Source: Culex pipiens pallens
Taxonomy: Eukaryota > Arthropoda > Insecta > Diptera > Culicidae
Reading direction: 5' to 3'
DNA: 64,000 nucleotides
Assembly: GCF_016801865.2 (NCBI RefSeq)
Contig: NC_068938.1
Span: 76,969,316-77,033,315 of the forward strand
In this document: positions 46,319 to 58,433 of the stretch, in pieces
Position numbering within the stretch: position 1 is the first letter of the stretch
Layout of the letters: every line of letters starts with the position of its first letter
Translations under genes and position numbers: made by a program
Notes under the pieces: generated by a model
Databases searched by the model: none
The model's input: the letters and a program-made list of their open reading frames with translations, nothing else
Told to the model about the DNA's origin: nothing

Positions 46319-46630
46319 GGTCAACACGCTATCTTGTCACACGTCGATTTTGGGCCAAATTGAGTTAAGGACGCCATTATGTCACCTTTTGAGCTTCACA
46401 GATCCGTAAAATTTAATTTCTATTCTGAAATATTCAATAAAAGCCGAAAAAACTCCGTGCAATGTTGCCGCTCTTCATATAACAGAAATTTCAATCTGAT
46501 CGTGCTATCTTGACACACCCTGCAAATGGCTAAAAGTGCGACAACTGAGCAACTGGGACTCCAGCCAACTAATTCAACCAAACTTCGGGACAATGTATAG
46601 AATAATCAGCAAAACAAAACGTGTTTATTA

Positions 46631-49356
46631 GTGCATCTCCAGCGCTGGGTGCAAACATCGAAGCAAAGCTAATTTGCACCCGACGTCAACCCCATCGCGG
46701 TACCTGTCGCGGTAGCAAATTTGCTCTCAGTTCTTCGGGATTTCACTTTGCTACCCGGTATTCAGTCTGTTTGCTACCGCTTCAAATGGAATTATGCACG
46801 GAAAAATCGAATCAAGCACGGAAAAAAAATAAAAAAATTAAAAAAAATTCAAAAAAATTCAAAAAATTTCAAAAAAATAAAAAAAAAATTCAAAAAAATT
46901 CAAAAAATTTCAAAAAAATTAAAAAAATTTCAAAAAAAATTCAAAAAATTTCAAAAAAAAATCAAAAAATTTCAAAAAATTTCAAAAAATTTCAAAAAAT
47001 TTCAAAAAATTTCAAAAAATTTCAAAAAATTTCAAAAAATTTCAAAAAATTTCAAAAAATTTCAAAAAATTTCAAAAAATTTCAAAAATTTCAAAAAAAT
47101 TCAAAAAATTTCAAAAAATTTCAAAAAATTCAAAAATTCAAAAATTCAAAAATTCAAAAATTCAAAAATTCAAAAATTCAAAAATTCAAAAATTCAAAAA
47201 TTCAAAAATTCAAAAATTCAAAAATTCAAAAATTTAAAAATTCAAAAATTCAAAAATTCAAAAATTCAAAAATTCAAAAATTCAAAAATTCAAAAATTCA
47301 AAAATTTAAAAATTCAAAAATTCAAAAATTTAAAAATTCAAAAATTCAAAAATTCAAAAATTCAAAAATTCAAAAATTCAAAAATTCAAAAATTCAAAAA
47401 TTCAAAAAATCAAAAATTCAAAATTTCAAAAATTCAAAAATTCAAAAATTCAAAAATTCAAAAATTCAAAAATTCAAAAATTCAAAAATTCAAAAATTCA
47501 AAAATTCAAAAATTCAAAAATTCAAAAATTCAAAAATTCAAAAATTCAAAAATTCAAAAATTCAAAAATTCAAAAATTCAAAAATTCAAAAATTCAAAAA
47601 TTCAAAAATTCAAAAATTCAAAAATTCAAAAATTCAAAAATTCAAAAATTCAAAAATTCAAAAATTCAAAAATTCAAAAATTCAAAAATTCAAAAATTCA
47701 AAAATTCAAAAATTCAAAAATTCAAAAATTCAAAAATTCAAAAATTCAAATCAAAAATTCAAAAATTCAAAAATTCAAAAATTCAAAAATTCAAAAATTC
47801 AAAAATTCAAAAATTCAAAAATTCAAAAATTCAAAAATTCAAAAATTCAAAAATTCAAAAATTCAAAAATTCAAAAATTCAAAAATTCAAAAATTCAAAA
47901 ATTCAAAAATTCAAAAATTCAAAAATTCAAAAATTCAAAAATTCAAAAATTCAAAAATTCAAAAATTCAAAAATTCTAAAATTCAAAAATTCAAAAATTC
48001 AAAAATTTAAAAATTCAAAAATTCAAAAATTCAAAAATTCAAAAATTCAAAAATTCAAAAATTTAAAAATTCAAAAATTTAAAAAAAAATTCATTGAATT
48101 TTTGAATTTTTGAATTTTTGAATTTTTGAATTTTTGAATTTTTGAATTTTTGAATTTTTAAATTTTTGAATTTTTGAATTTTTGAATTTTTGAATTTTTG
48201 AATTTTTGAATTTTTGAATTTTTGAATTTTTGAATTTTTGAATTTTTCAATTTTTGAATTTTTGAATTTTTGAATATTTGAATTTTTGAATTTTTGAATT
48301 TTTGAATTTTTGAATTTTTGAATTTTTGAATTTTTGAATTTTTGAATTTTTGAATTTTTGAATTTTTGAATTTTTGAATTTTTGAATTTTTGAATTTTTG
48401 AATTTTTGAATTTTTGAATTTTTGAATTTTTAAATTTTTGAATTTTTGAATTTTTGAATTTTTGAATTTTTGAATTTTTGAATTTTTGAATTTTTGAATT
48501 TTTAAATTTTTGAATTTTTGAATTTTTGAATTTTCGAATTTTTGAATTTTTGAATTTTTGAATTTTTGAATTTTTGAATTTTTGAATTTTTGAATTTTTG
48601 AATTTTTGAATTTTTGAATTTTTGAATTTTTGAATTTTTGAATTTTTGAATTTTTGAATTTTTGAATTTTTGAATTTTTGAATTTTTGAATTTTTGAATT
48701 TTTGAATTTTTGAATTTTTGAATTTTTGAATTTTTGAATTTTTGAATTTTTGAATTTTTGAATTTTTGAATTTTTGAATTTTTGAATTTTTGAATTTTTG
48801 AATTTTTGAATTTTTGAATTTTTGAATTTTTGAATTTTTGAATTTTTGAATTTTTGAATTTTTGAATTTTTGAATTTTTGAATTTTTGAATTTTTGAATT
48901 TTTGAATTTTTGAATTTTTGAATTTTTGAATTTTTGAATTTTTGAATTTTTGAATTTTTGAATTTTTGAATTTTTGAATTTTTGAATTTTTGAATTTTTG
49001 AATTTTTGAATTTTTGAATTTTTGAATTTTTGAATTTTTGAATTTTTGAATTTTTGAATTTTTAAATTTTTGAATTTTTGAATTTTTGAATTTTTGAATT
49101 TTTCAATAGGATTAAAAAGTTTAATAAACTTTTAGCATTTCTAGGCATGAATCAACACATAATTATTGATTTTGAAGGTAAACGAGAGCAAAAAATGATA
49201 AAAACCCATATTTGCCCCCCGCGGTGGGCTTGTTTCGGTGGCAAATTTGCTACCCTAGCGGTGGGGATGACGGAGTTTTTTCAAGGTGGCAAATTTGATC
49301 TCGGTATTCATGAGCCGGATGCAAATTTGATTTGCACCCCAGCGCTGGAGATGCCC
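46631..49356. mobile_element. PIF/Harbinger-like element carrying a 2.3-kb palindromic microsatellite
   Basis: Inverted ends GTGCATCTCCAGCGCTGG and (right, inverted) GGGCATCTCCAGCGCTGG, with subterminal GTGCAAA/TTTGCACC and GCAAATTTG blocks, are flanked by TTA (46628-46630 and 49357-49359). The 3-bp TTA target is typical of PIF/Harbinger and is proven by two empty sites in paralogous MITEs (23815-23817; 63232-63234). The unique ends total about 430 bp and the rest is the 8-bp repeat palindrome. The two 430-450-codon frames here are translations of the repeat, not proteins. Confidence 0.87.
46828..49106. repeat. Palindromic satellite: AAAAATTC array then its mirror GAATTTTT array
   Basis: Irregular A-rich units (46828-46960) pass into a 10-bp unit CAAAAAATTT (about 46965-47130), then an 8-bp unit CAAAAATT (about 47130-48085). 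At about 48090-48098 the strand switches and the reverse-complement unit TGAATTTT continues to 49106. Both arms are about 1 kb or more and almost pure, so the single strand would fold into a hairpin more than 1 kb long. Rare variant units (for example at 47402, 47751 and 48266) are usable as markers. Confidence 0.95.
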
Positions 49357-49545
49357 TTATTGTTTACATTGCTCGTTGCTAGTTTTTTGATTATTCAAAG
49401 TCAAACATTAAAACGCGTTTTTCTACGAATGTCAAAAAACGACGTGCGACAAGATAGCACGATCACGTCGAAAAGATCCTATGTTGGATTTGGGTCGAAA
49501 GTAGATTTATCATTTCGCATTTCGATTTTGTACAATAACAATATA

Positions 49546-49965
49546 ACAGTCGACTCTCTGGCTGTCGATCTTCTCGATATAAATATTGCTCCATCTATCG
49601 ATGAATTCTCCAATCCCTTCAAACTGCATACTTCGGTTGGCTTTATTCCTCGATATTTTCCCTTGCTTGAAGGATCTCTTCCTCGACGGTCCCTTGGATT
49701 CTGTTTGCTTTAAAAAAACTGTTCCGGTTGTCAATAATTTCACTTTCTCATGGCTTGCATAGACATTTTTCTTGGCGAAACGAAGCTTTGAAGGGTGTTT
49801 GACATTAGTTTGTTTTTATTTGATGGACGTTGCCATGATTCTCTCCCATAGCTGGGTATCAAGAAAAAATATTTTCAATCGAGTCTTCATTTTGCATCGT
49901 TCTGTAAACTGATGATTCTCTTCCTCGACGGTCCCTTGGATATTGACAACCAGAGAGTCGACTGT
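49546..49965. mobile_element. Tc1/mariner-type MITE (ACAGTCGACTCTCTGG termini)
   Basis: Left ACAGTCGACTCTCTGGCTGTC and right inverse GACAACCAGAGAGTCGACTGT give inverted repeats of more than 20 bp around about 420 bp. A CTCTTCCTCGACGGTCCCTTGG block occurs twice internally (about 49674 and 49918). Its neighbours are A/T (TA on the left, AA on the right), so a TA duplication has probably mutated. No protein. Confidence 0.75.
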
Positions 49966-51885
49966 AATTTGAAAATGTTACCTAATTCACAAAAGGGTGG
50001 TTCCTCATACACAACTTCACAAGTATTAAATCATAACTTTTAAATAACTTTATTAAACTTGATGATTTTGAATGCCAATCTGGGGGACCCGCAACTGGAC
50101 CGAATGGAACAAATCCGGACACTTGCTTGCTCAAAAATGCTTGAGATTTGCATCGTTTCAGCAAATATGTGATCATTAATAAAACTCTGCACCACACTTA
50201 TCGTAAACAAATCCTACATTGTGTGATTCCAGCCACCATTAATTAATCAGCACCGTAAAGCTCGCGACCCATACCAGTGCACCGGAGCACATTCCTGTAC
50301 CACAAACGTGCAGCACTCGATGCACAAAGTGCAGCAATTTCGTCTTAACTTTCGTACATGCATGCACTAATGACCGTCAAGTCAATTCATCATAACCAGC
50401 CTGTAAACGGCGCACACACGTAAACAAAGCAAGGCTGTACGAATGGTTGAAGCAAGAAAAACAGTATGCTAGTCACTTCTGCGAACATGTTGCACATCTG
50501 TCATTCATACCAGCGAGACCAACCAGAGGACCAAGTATCTTACCTTCAACGTTGGCCCCTCTGACTGGCACAGATGCAGTCAGAATGCAGTCAGTTGCTG
50601 GTTGAGATGCTGAATGCATTAAAAGGTACACTGAACAAAAAGGGCGAAGCTGTTGCGGCTAAGACTGGAATTTACGACCTTAACCTTAAACTTTTTTCAC
50701 TGTGCAGAGTTTGGTCACAGAGAGTTCCGATGCTGGCAACTAAACCAACGAAGCAATGCAATGCATTTGGAATTAGTAACGATCTAACTCTCAATGTAAT
50801 ATTTCAAAATTTCTCACAGAGCATCAATTCGCCACTCCTCTTGTCTGTGATCCCCCGGGTACTGGGGCGCCCCCATTCCCCTCGGATACCCGCAGGAATG
50901 CGGTTTCTTGCCTGATTACCTCCTCAACCAACCTGTTTGGGGGTTTGGCGTTCTGTTGAGTTATGCTTTCCACGCTCGCCGTGTGTGGCGAGAGACTCGT
51001 TCCGAAGTAACTTTTTTTTATGCCGCTGCAAACTTCCAGAATGACTTTGCGCTGACGCAAATTTGCCCTGTTCCGAACTTTTGACTGTGTCGCAGCTCTC
51101 GAGGCACGCGTTCCGTAACTTGATTTGCGTAATCCGTCAGAACATCATCTCATCGCAAACGTTCACAATATTGTCTCTTCGCAGAAATGGTCAAAGTACC
51201 CCCAGCTTTGCTCATTACCCATTCAACGAGCGGGACGCAGGTTTGATAGGTCTTCGTCGTACTTCGCGGTCGGTGGTCATTCGCGAGATGACATCACGCG
51301 ACTCTCAATCGATGGGCATCTTCAAACCTGTTTCGCGAGGCAGTTAAGCTTTTACCAGGTTTCATTTTCGCGAGGTCCACATTGCAAATCTATGAATCAG
51401 CGGTTACACTGATATTCATCAGCTGCAGTCCAACCAACTTCAACCCGATGAATCACACCTGCAAGATTTGCGGTTGACCACTTGCGGGACCACCACCAGA
51501 GCGGTCAGTTGGTGGTTTCCCGCTGCTTTCCCGCGAATTGGTGGAACCATGCCGGGTAATTTGGATGAAGGACACAACCAAGCGATATTAGACGGGCGGG
51601 CTGTTTAGCATGCGGCAACCTCACGCTGATTAGAGGGCATTTGTAAGCCAATAATGGCACCACGAATGGATAGATTTCGGTTCGGGAGATCAATTCTATT
51701 CAGTGATCAGAATGTGGCGGTTTCAGGGCACGTAAAATTGATCCATTTTGCATAAAAAGTGGTTAATACAAACGTTTCAAAATCACTCCTCAATAGCGTT
51801 TAATTGTGGTTTCCGGTCAACGTGAATAAACTGAGTAATTATCGACGTTTTCGCAAATTGACTTTTCTTTAATTTTTTTGATTTG
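49966..51885. other. Unique non-coding block
   Basis: No gene or repeat recognised. GC-moderate from 50.2 to 51.7 kb, with short frames on both strands lacking domain features. Confidence 0.35.
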
Positions 51886-51886
51886 G

Positions 51887-53836
51887 ATGAAGAGCAATTC
51901 CATCTCAAATCAGGATTTTTTTCTGGTACTTTTGTACCCGACTCTCCCCGATTTCAATGAAACTTTGTAGACATGTTTTCTTAGGCTTATATAAGCCATT
52001 TTTGTGTATATGGAGCCAGTTGCTTTTCCACAAATATTTTTTCATAATTTAAAAATTTTTGTTTCTCGAAGCCGTTGCATCGTTTTAAAAAGTGGTCTAT
52101 GAAAAACTTATAGGAAATCAGACGGGCCTAAGAAAATACACTGATAAAAAGTTACACGCATTTTCTATGAGTTTATTTTAGTTTTTGAGTTAAAAAATTA
52201 AATTTTAAGGTAATATTACGTTTTTTTCTGAAAATTTCTGAAGGAGCTATTACACTACGGCAAACAAACAAACAAACTCGCACTTGTTGACAGTTTGCCT
52301 GCTTTGTTTGTTTGCCTGGATTTGTTTGTACAAACGTCAGCCTGCATACATTTTGCCTTGTTTGCGAGTTTGCCGCAAACAAGTTCGCGAGTTTGGCAAA
52401 CTGTCAAACACGAAAAAGTGCGAGTTTGTTTGTTTGTTTGCGATAGTGTAATGGCTCCTTGAGGAAATAGCCTAAGATGGTATGAGTCTCCTACAAACAC
52501 AAAAATCATTTACCAAAACTGTTTTTTTAACTGGTCTAAACGTAAAATTATTTTAAAAATTTACCAAAAACACAATAGTGGGAATCGATTCTCCAGACTA
52601 TTTTACATAAAAGTCTCCATATTGACCATCGGCCTATGTCCAATCCTTGTAAAGATACCGCGGGTTTTAATATAATAATGTTGAAAAAACAGGGTTTTTG
52701 GTGGTTTCTGGCAATTTCCAGCTCGACTGGAATTTCCCATAAGTTTGCATTTGACAGCATTTAAGCGAAAAAATCGTGACATCACCTTAAAATTTAACTT
52801 TTAAACATAAAAATTGAAAAAAAAAACTTATAGAATAGACGTGTATTTTTTCAGAAAGCCCGTCCAATTTCCTACAAGTTTGAACTTTTTGATACAAATT
52901 TTGAAAATTCGGCTTGATACTTGAAATTTGTTGATTTTTGTTCTTAAGTTTGTCTAAGCTTGAAAAGGAACGAGTTGTCCGTAGAACTCATGTTAAAAAA
53001 AGCATTATTTTTCTTAAATTATCTTTTAATGGAGACAAGAAAAAAGGATAAGAAATTTAAGACACCTGATAATTTTTTTTAAATAAATTTGATTGTAAAA
53101 CAAAAGCTAAATTTTTAAAATTTGACATAAAATACGTAATTTGTAAATTTTTATTCAAAGGATTGTCCTTAAAAAGGAACAAATTTTCTATAGAACTTAT
53201 GTTAAAAACATTATTTTTATTGAAATATCACTTCATACAGACAAGAAAAAATGATGTTCAAAATATGACAATTAAGATATTTGATAAAAAAAAAGTAGAA
53301 TAAACTTTTAAAAAAGTATTTGGAAATATTACCAATTTTATTTAAAAAAAAACAAAATTTCAAAATTTCAACAAAAAAACAAACTTTTAAAAATCTTTGA
53401 AACAATACAAAAAAAAACATATTTTAAGAATTGAATTCAGAAAGAAGATTACAGAAATTGTTATAAAGTGCACCGTTTCAGGGTTATTCAACCTAAAGAT
53501 TTATTTAAAAAATATGCATATTTTCAAAACATGAAAATAAAATCAAAAAATTAAGAAAATTTAGTATAATTTTGTCTAAGAAAATGTTTTTTACCGTTTT
53601 TCAAAAAAAATGTAGCTCTACCAAATATTGTTTTGCCCTTGCTGAACCCTACAACTTTGCTGAAGATACAAAATTTATAATAAAGACCGTTCTCAAGATC
53701 TAAACATATAAATTCTAGAATATTGAAATACAATTTTTGTTTTACAATGAAGCAAAGTGGCTTCGTAATCAGAAGAAAGGACCCTAAATAAGATACAAAA
53801 ACAAATAAAAAATAAGCTGATTTCTGAAAGAGTTGC
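51887..53836. repeat. Degenerate, larger foldback-type element (tentative)
   Basis: The left end GAGCAATTCCATCTCAAATC and the right end, inverted GAGCAACTCTTTCAGAAATC, resemble the termini of the 1.93-kb foldback family. Internal inverted matches exist (CTTATAGGAAATCAGACGGG near 52109 against CCCGTCCAATTTCCTACAAG near 52860). The block CTACAACTTTGCTGAAGATAC at about 53649 matches the family's arm. No target duplication is visible. A younger MITE (52242-52459) sits inside. Confidence 0.45.
52242..52459. mobile_element. MITE with AGGAGCYATTACACTA ends and TGA duplication
   Basis: Ends AGGAGCTATTACACTACGGC and, inverted, AGGAGCCATTACACTATCGC continue into AAACAAACAAACAAACTCGC on both sides. This gives inverted repeats of about 45 bp in a 218-bp element. 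TGA flanks both ends (52239-52241, 52460-52462). The whole element is close to a palindrome. No protein; superfamily undetermined. Confidence 0.8.
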
Positions 53837-55658
53837 TCTCACAATTGGAATGAGTACAACTTTAATGTAATAAAAAATGTGTTATTTTCCATCTAAAAAT
53901 TTGTAAATTTACCACTTTTCTGTTGTAATGCCCCTCCTTCAGTCTTAATTGTGATAATATTACATCATAAAAGAGGTAATATCAAACCTTTCAAATTACA
54001 CATTTTTTTACTGTTTAGTGTATTTCTACTGTAGTAGTTATAAACATTCTCAAACATGAGCATACAAATAAATTCATTAAAAAGAAAAATGTAAGTCTTC
54101 AGTATTAGAATCAAATTCTAATGTAGTTCTCCTCAAGTTATCTTCATTAGCAATTCTACACTAATTTTCTCAACAACTTCCCATATTGCCCCAGGTCATT
54201 AAACCCTCCATCTCCGAAAACAAAAAAGCCCTTTCAACTCGACGATCTTTACCGATTCTCAACCCCCCTAAAAAAATCACCATCAATCAGAACCCCTTGG
54301 AGAAGAATCTGAAGCGAAAATAAAAACTGCCCATTTCCTTGTAGAATCTTTTTTTTTTTTACTCACTTTCCACTCTCTCAAATCATTTCCCTCCCACCTC
54401 GCCATCCAAATTCAATTGAAAAATGAAAATTGCCTCCGGTCCATTAGCAATTTCCTTTGGGAGGTCGGCCAGCCAGCCAGCAGCTTATTTTGTTCTTTTC
54501 ATTACTTGGTCCAGCTCCTTGCTTTCGACGAAAAATTTCATCGAACCACCTTTTTCACAGGTGTGGGATGTTCGAGGGCGTCCGGCCGGCCCGACATCCA
54601 ATCCCACGCGGAGAATTTCATCAACTTTTTTTTCGATGTCTGCACGAAGATGATCTGGTTCTAGGCATTTTCAGAGAAACTGGTGGGGGGGGGTCAATCT
54701 CTTTCTATGGATTTTGCTGAACTTGATGCTTCCAGATTGACATGAGAATAAGTTTCGAACTGATTTGCCTTTCGCGAACCGGTTTTAGATTAGCTAGGCA
54801 ACTGGTGAACCAACTAAATGGTTGCGTTGAACTGGTTCAACAATTGACGCTTTACCTTGTTTTGTTGTTTTGCCTCTCACTAGCCAATGAATTTTTTTCT
54901 CCATGAGAAACTCGGTTCAGGCTTCTGTTGAGATTTTCATTCAGACTCAGCTTCGTACACGGGGAGTGTTTTGCATTATATAGTCGATTCTTTTCATTGC
55001 CCGCAGACCGTTGCTGATTAGTCGAGCAGTAATTATCGCCGGAAAAACTCATCATACCAAGTTTGTGGTGCAAAAGCAAATAGATAGAATAGCTAACTCC
55101 AGATAGACTGGAAATTTATTTAGGGTTGTTCGATTTAATGTCATATTGAACGAAACAAAATATTGTTTGTTTTTAAGTAATGTGCAAATTTTTAGTTAAT
55201 TGATTTTTTTTCTTAAAATCAAAGAGCACCCTAGACATAAAACGATGCATGATGAAACTGAACGTGTTGATCTGCTCAATTCACAGAGAGAGAGAAAGTA
55301 CCTCATGAAGAGCTATTGATTACAGTGATGTTTTGAAGTGATTATTCTTCCACAGCGGAAGGTGTTCGTTATTGATAATGATGGAGAAAGAGAGTTCTTC
55401 AGGTATAAGGTGTTTTCGATAGGTTTGCTAACATGAAGAGAAAACGAGATTAGACATGTTATGTTCATTTAATTATTTTTTTTAAATGCTCGAGGAATAA
55501 GAAAAAAGACCAGTTTTAATTTGCAAATACTTAACTTGTTTTGTAAATAAAATTCAATTTAAAGTAGATTAAATATTTATGTGTGCAAAAAGCCTTTCTC
55601 ATTAAGGAAAGTCCATAAGACCATTGCAACTTCTAATTCAAATTAACTTTGAAATTTT
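53837..55658. other. Non-coding DNA
   Basis: 53.85-54.01 kb has the TAATATTAC/AAATTTACCAC-type motif shared with 14.1-15.1 kb. 54.4-54.7 kb is GC-richer and unique. The rest is AT-rich. No gene recognised. Confidence 0.35.
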
Positions 55659-55662
55659 AATT

Positions 55663-56771
55663 GGGTAATTCTCCGCCAACTCACACAACAGTTGCCCCGA
55701 CCCCTCTTCGATTTGCGCGAAACTTTGTCCTAAGGGGTAACTTTTGTCCCTGATCACGAATCCGAGGTCCGTTTTTTGATATCTCGTGACGGAGGGGCGG
55801 TACGACCCCTTCAATTTTTTAACATGCGATAAAAGAGGTGTTTTTCAATAATTTGCAGCCTGAAACGGTGATGAGATAGAAATTTGGTGTCAAAGGGACT
55901 TTTGTGTAAAATTAAACGCCCGATTTGATGGCGTACTCAGAATTCCGAAAAAACGTATTTTTCATCGAAAAAAACACTAAAAAAGTTTCAAAGACATAAG
56001 GAGTTTGCTGATCAACATCACGAGTTATCGCGATTTTACGAAAACAAGTTTTGAAAAAGTTGGTCGTCATCGATCATGGCCGTTCATGGTCACCCGCGAC
56101 AGACACGGACGACGAAACAAAGAGAAACGCAAAAAGTAACTTTTTCAAAACTTTTTTTCATAAAATCGCGATAACTCTTGATGTGTTTAAGCAAACCCCT
56201 TATGTCTACATAACAACATTTTTGTAATTGTCTGCTCATGAACACTTTGTAGAACATTGTTACATTCTAAAAAATAACCCTGCAAAGTTAGAGAAAACAT
56301 GAAATTTTAAAATGAAAAATTTTGTTCTAAATGAAAAAATGACCCTTCTGGAATCGAAAAGTACATTAAATTTCCCATAAAATGACATGTTCCAAAATTT
56401 TTTACAGTCGAGTAACGGAAAATGGGAGAATTTTTAAAACTTTTTTAGTGTTTTTTTCGATGAAAAATACGTTTTTTCGGAATTCTGATTACGCCATCAA
56501 ATCGGGCGTCTAATTTTACATAAAAGTCCCTTTGACACCAAATTTCTATCTCATCACCGTTTCAGGCTGCAAATTATTGAAAAACACCTCTTTTATCGCA
56601 TGTTAAAAAATTGAAGGGGTCGTACCGCCCCTCCGTCACGAGATATCAAAAAACGGACCTCGGATTCGTGATCAGGGACAAAAGTTACCTCTTAGGACAA
56701 AGTTTCACGCAAATCGAAGAGGGGTCGGGGCAACTTTTCCCGATTTCGTGTGAGTTGGTAGAGAATTACCC
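55663..56771. mobile_element. 1.1-kb long-TIR element (GGGTAATTCTC termini)
   Basis: Inverted repeats of about 320 bp (55663-55985 and about 56440-56771) start GGGTAATTCTCCGCCAACTC and, inverted, GGGTAATTCTCTACCAACTC. An inner inverted pair (AGTTATCGCGATTTTACG / CATAAAATCGCGATAACT) extends the fold. AATT flanks both ends, a possible 4-bp duplication, although AATT is self-complementary and could be part of the TIR. No transposase frame. Termini resemble those of the 1.93-kb foldbacks (AATTCTCTAC). Confidence 0.82.
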
Positions 56772-56990
56772 AATTGCAAAAAACTTGTACAAACGGTTGC
56801 ACAGTGTTCGGAATGGCAAGATTAAGTAAAATAAATTGCTATCTCTTTTTTTAACGTCCTAGCCAAATGGTGTCTTGTCAAGAATTGATGTACTTGATAA
56901 AAGACTCTTTTGAAGTTATCTTTTGACTTACAGGGCGACAACCAACCAGAGTGTCAACCAAAAACAAATTTTGTTGGATTAGGGGAGAGT

Positions 56991-57474
56991 AGGGAGACTT
57001 GATCCCCTTATTTTGAATCGCACATAACTCTGTCAATTTCTCACAAAACTATGAACTTTTTGCATGAATTAAAAGCTTAAACATTCAACTATGTTTGGCT
57101 GATAAGGGTATTTCATCAGATAAACTCTTCGAATCATGCCAAGCGTTTTAAAAAAATATTTTAAAACCGGCATTTTCAAAATGTTGGGGGTAATTTGATC
57201 CCCCTTTCAACATTTTGAAGAATTCTTAAGCAAAATGTTTCTTGCTATTTCACATTAAACATGTACGTTTGTGTTCAAAATATGCAAAGTAATTAAAAAC
57301 TTAAAAAAATATTTTTTAGGCAAAAATTGGGCATGCTAACAAAAGCTGTTAATTTTTGTTTACAAAACTTTTGAAAAATGGTTCAAACTGCAGTAAGTTA
57401 CGAAAATCAAGCCCAATTATTTAATCTTGAGGCTGATTCCAGTGACTGTAAAAATGCGGGGATCAAGTCTCCCT
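56991..57474. mobile_element. MITE with AGGGAGACTTGATCCCC ends
   Basis: AGGGAGACTTGATCCCC (left) and its exact inverse (right) enclose about 484 bp of AT-rich DNA, with an internal GATCCCC copy near 57198. The left side has an extra GGGGAGAGT just outside, so the true end may be a little earlier. No target duplication resolved; non-coding. Confidence 0.65.
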
Positions 57475-58433
57475 AAACGCACTTTTTTTTAACAATTGAT
57501 TGTAAAAATAGTATGACGATAAATTTAACGTCAAATGCGTAAGAGTTTTGGAGTTGATATGTTTATCAAACAATTCATGTATAAACAATATTTTTTTGGA
57601 TAATTTTTGAGTGTTTTCTATACTTATCAAAACAAAGAAAAAAGATCTCTTGGAAGTTTTATGCAGCACTTTTTAGAAAAATGTGTGTAACTCAATCTAA
57701 ACATTTTTTAATTTTTTTCTTTGTTTTCTACAATGAGTTTTACTCAATTTCGCACAATTTTCTAGAACAAAGCTAATTGTTTTACCCACATGCAGACGAG
57801 GTACAGGCTTGGGATCAAGTCAAGCTTAGGCAAAGTTGTAGAGGAAAAAAAATTGTGGAAGTTTTTTGAAGATGACAAATTTCTAGCTCTTGGCATATTT
57901 TTGCCTCAACAATCAAGCCTTCAAACTCCTGGTTTCGAGTATTTCGAGAACGCCAAGGCTATGATGTAGAGCGATTTTTTGCGTAAATGTGCTTGAATTT
58001 TATCGGAATGTGCCAACAATCATATAACACCATAATCACCAACTGTTTCTCCAATTCTCTGAACGACCTTTCCCAAACAAAAACAAAGATAATTTCAACA
58101 ATTCAATTGCTGCAATCAATCAATATCACCCCACCCACGTGCCCATCCAACACAAAGACATGTTTCCAAGTCCGATAACAACAAATTCTCCAGCTACATC
58201 TAATCTCTTCGCCCATTCAAGCGAATCAAATATTCTATTCTCGTGTTCAAACAGTGCGCGCTGCAAAGTTGGTATTTCGAACAAATCGAAAACAAACCTT
58301 GTGCAACGTGTTTTGGTTCAAACCCCACTCCTTGCCCCTCTCTTGTATTTCACGACTTCTTGTTCAGCGCAGACCATCCAGTTCAACGGCGACGACGACG
58401 ACGACGACGCAATCGATATTTGTAATTATTTAC
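57475..58433. other. Non-coding DNA flanking the candidate promoter
   Basis: AT-rich to about 58.0 kb, then unique sequence with a (GAC)n run at 58390-58409, just inside the candidate intron start. No gene recognised. Confidence 0.4.

Larger units (their letters stand above)
46319..49470 (+). mobile_element. TCGTGCTATCTTG element (MITE D), copy 2, split by a 2.7-kb insertion
   Basis: Left part 46319-46630 and right part 49357-49470 together match copy 1 (23495-23908) and, inverted, copy 3 (63119-63645). The internal third motif copy is at about 46500. The insertion lies between GTGTTTATTA and TTATTGTTTACATTG, which are continuous in both other copies. The left terminus has decayed (CACGCTATCTTGTCACA). 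Confidence 0.75.

Noticed and set aside
46621..48010. Two long frames of 452 and 429 codons rich in Lys, Asn, Ile, Gln and Phe
   Set aside because: They are direct translations of the AAAAATTC 8-bp array in two frames, with a period of 8 codons and no domain. They are open only because the repeat lacks stop codons.
56611..56829. 72-codon frame ending the 55.7-56.8 kb element
   Set aside because: It is a read-through of the long terminal inverted repeat; the same arm inverted gives no such frame and there are no transposase motifs.
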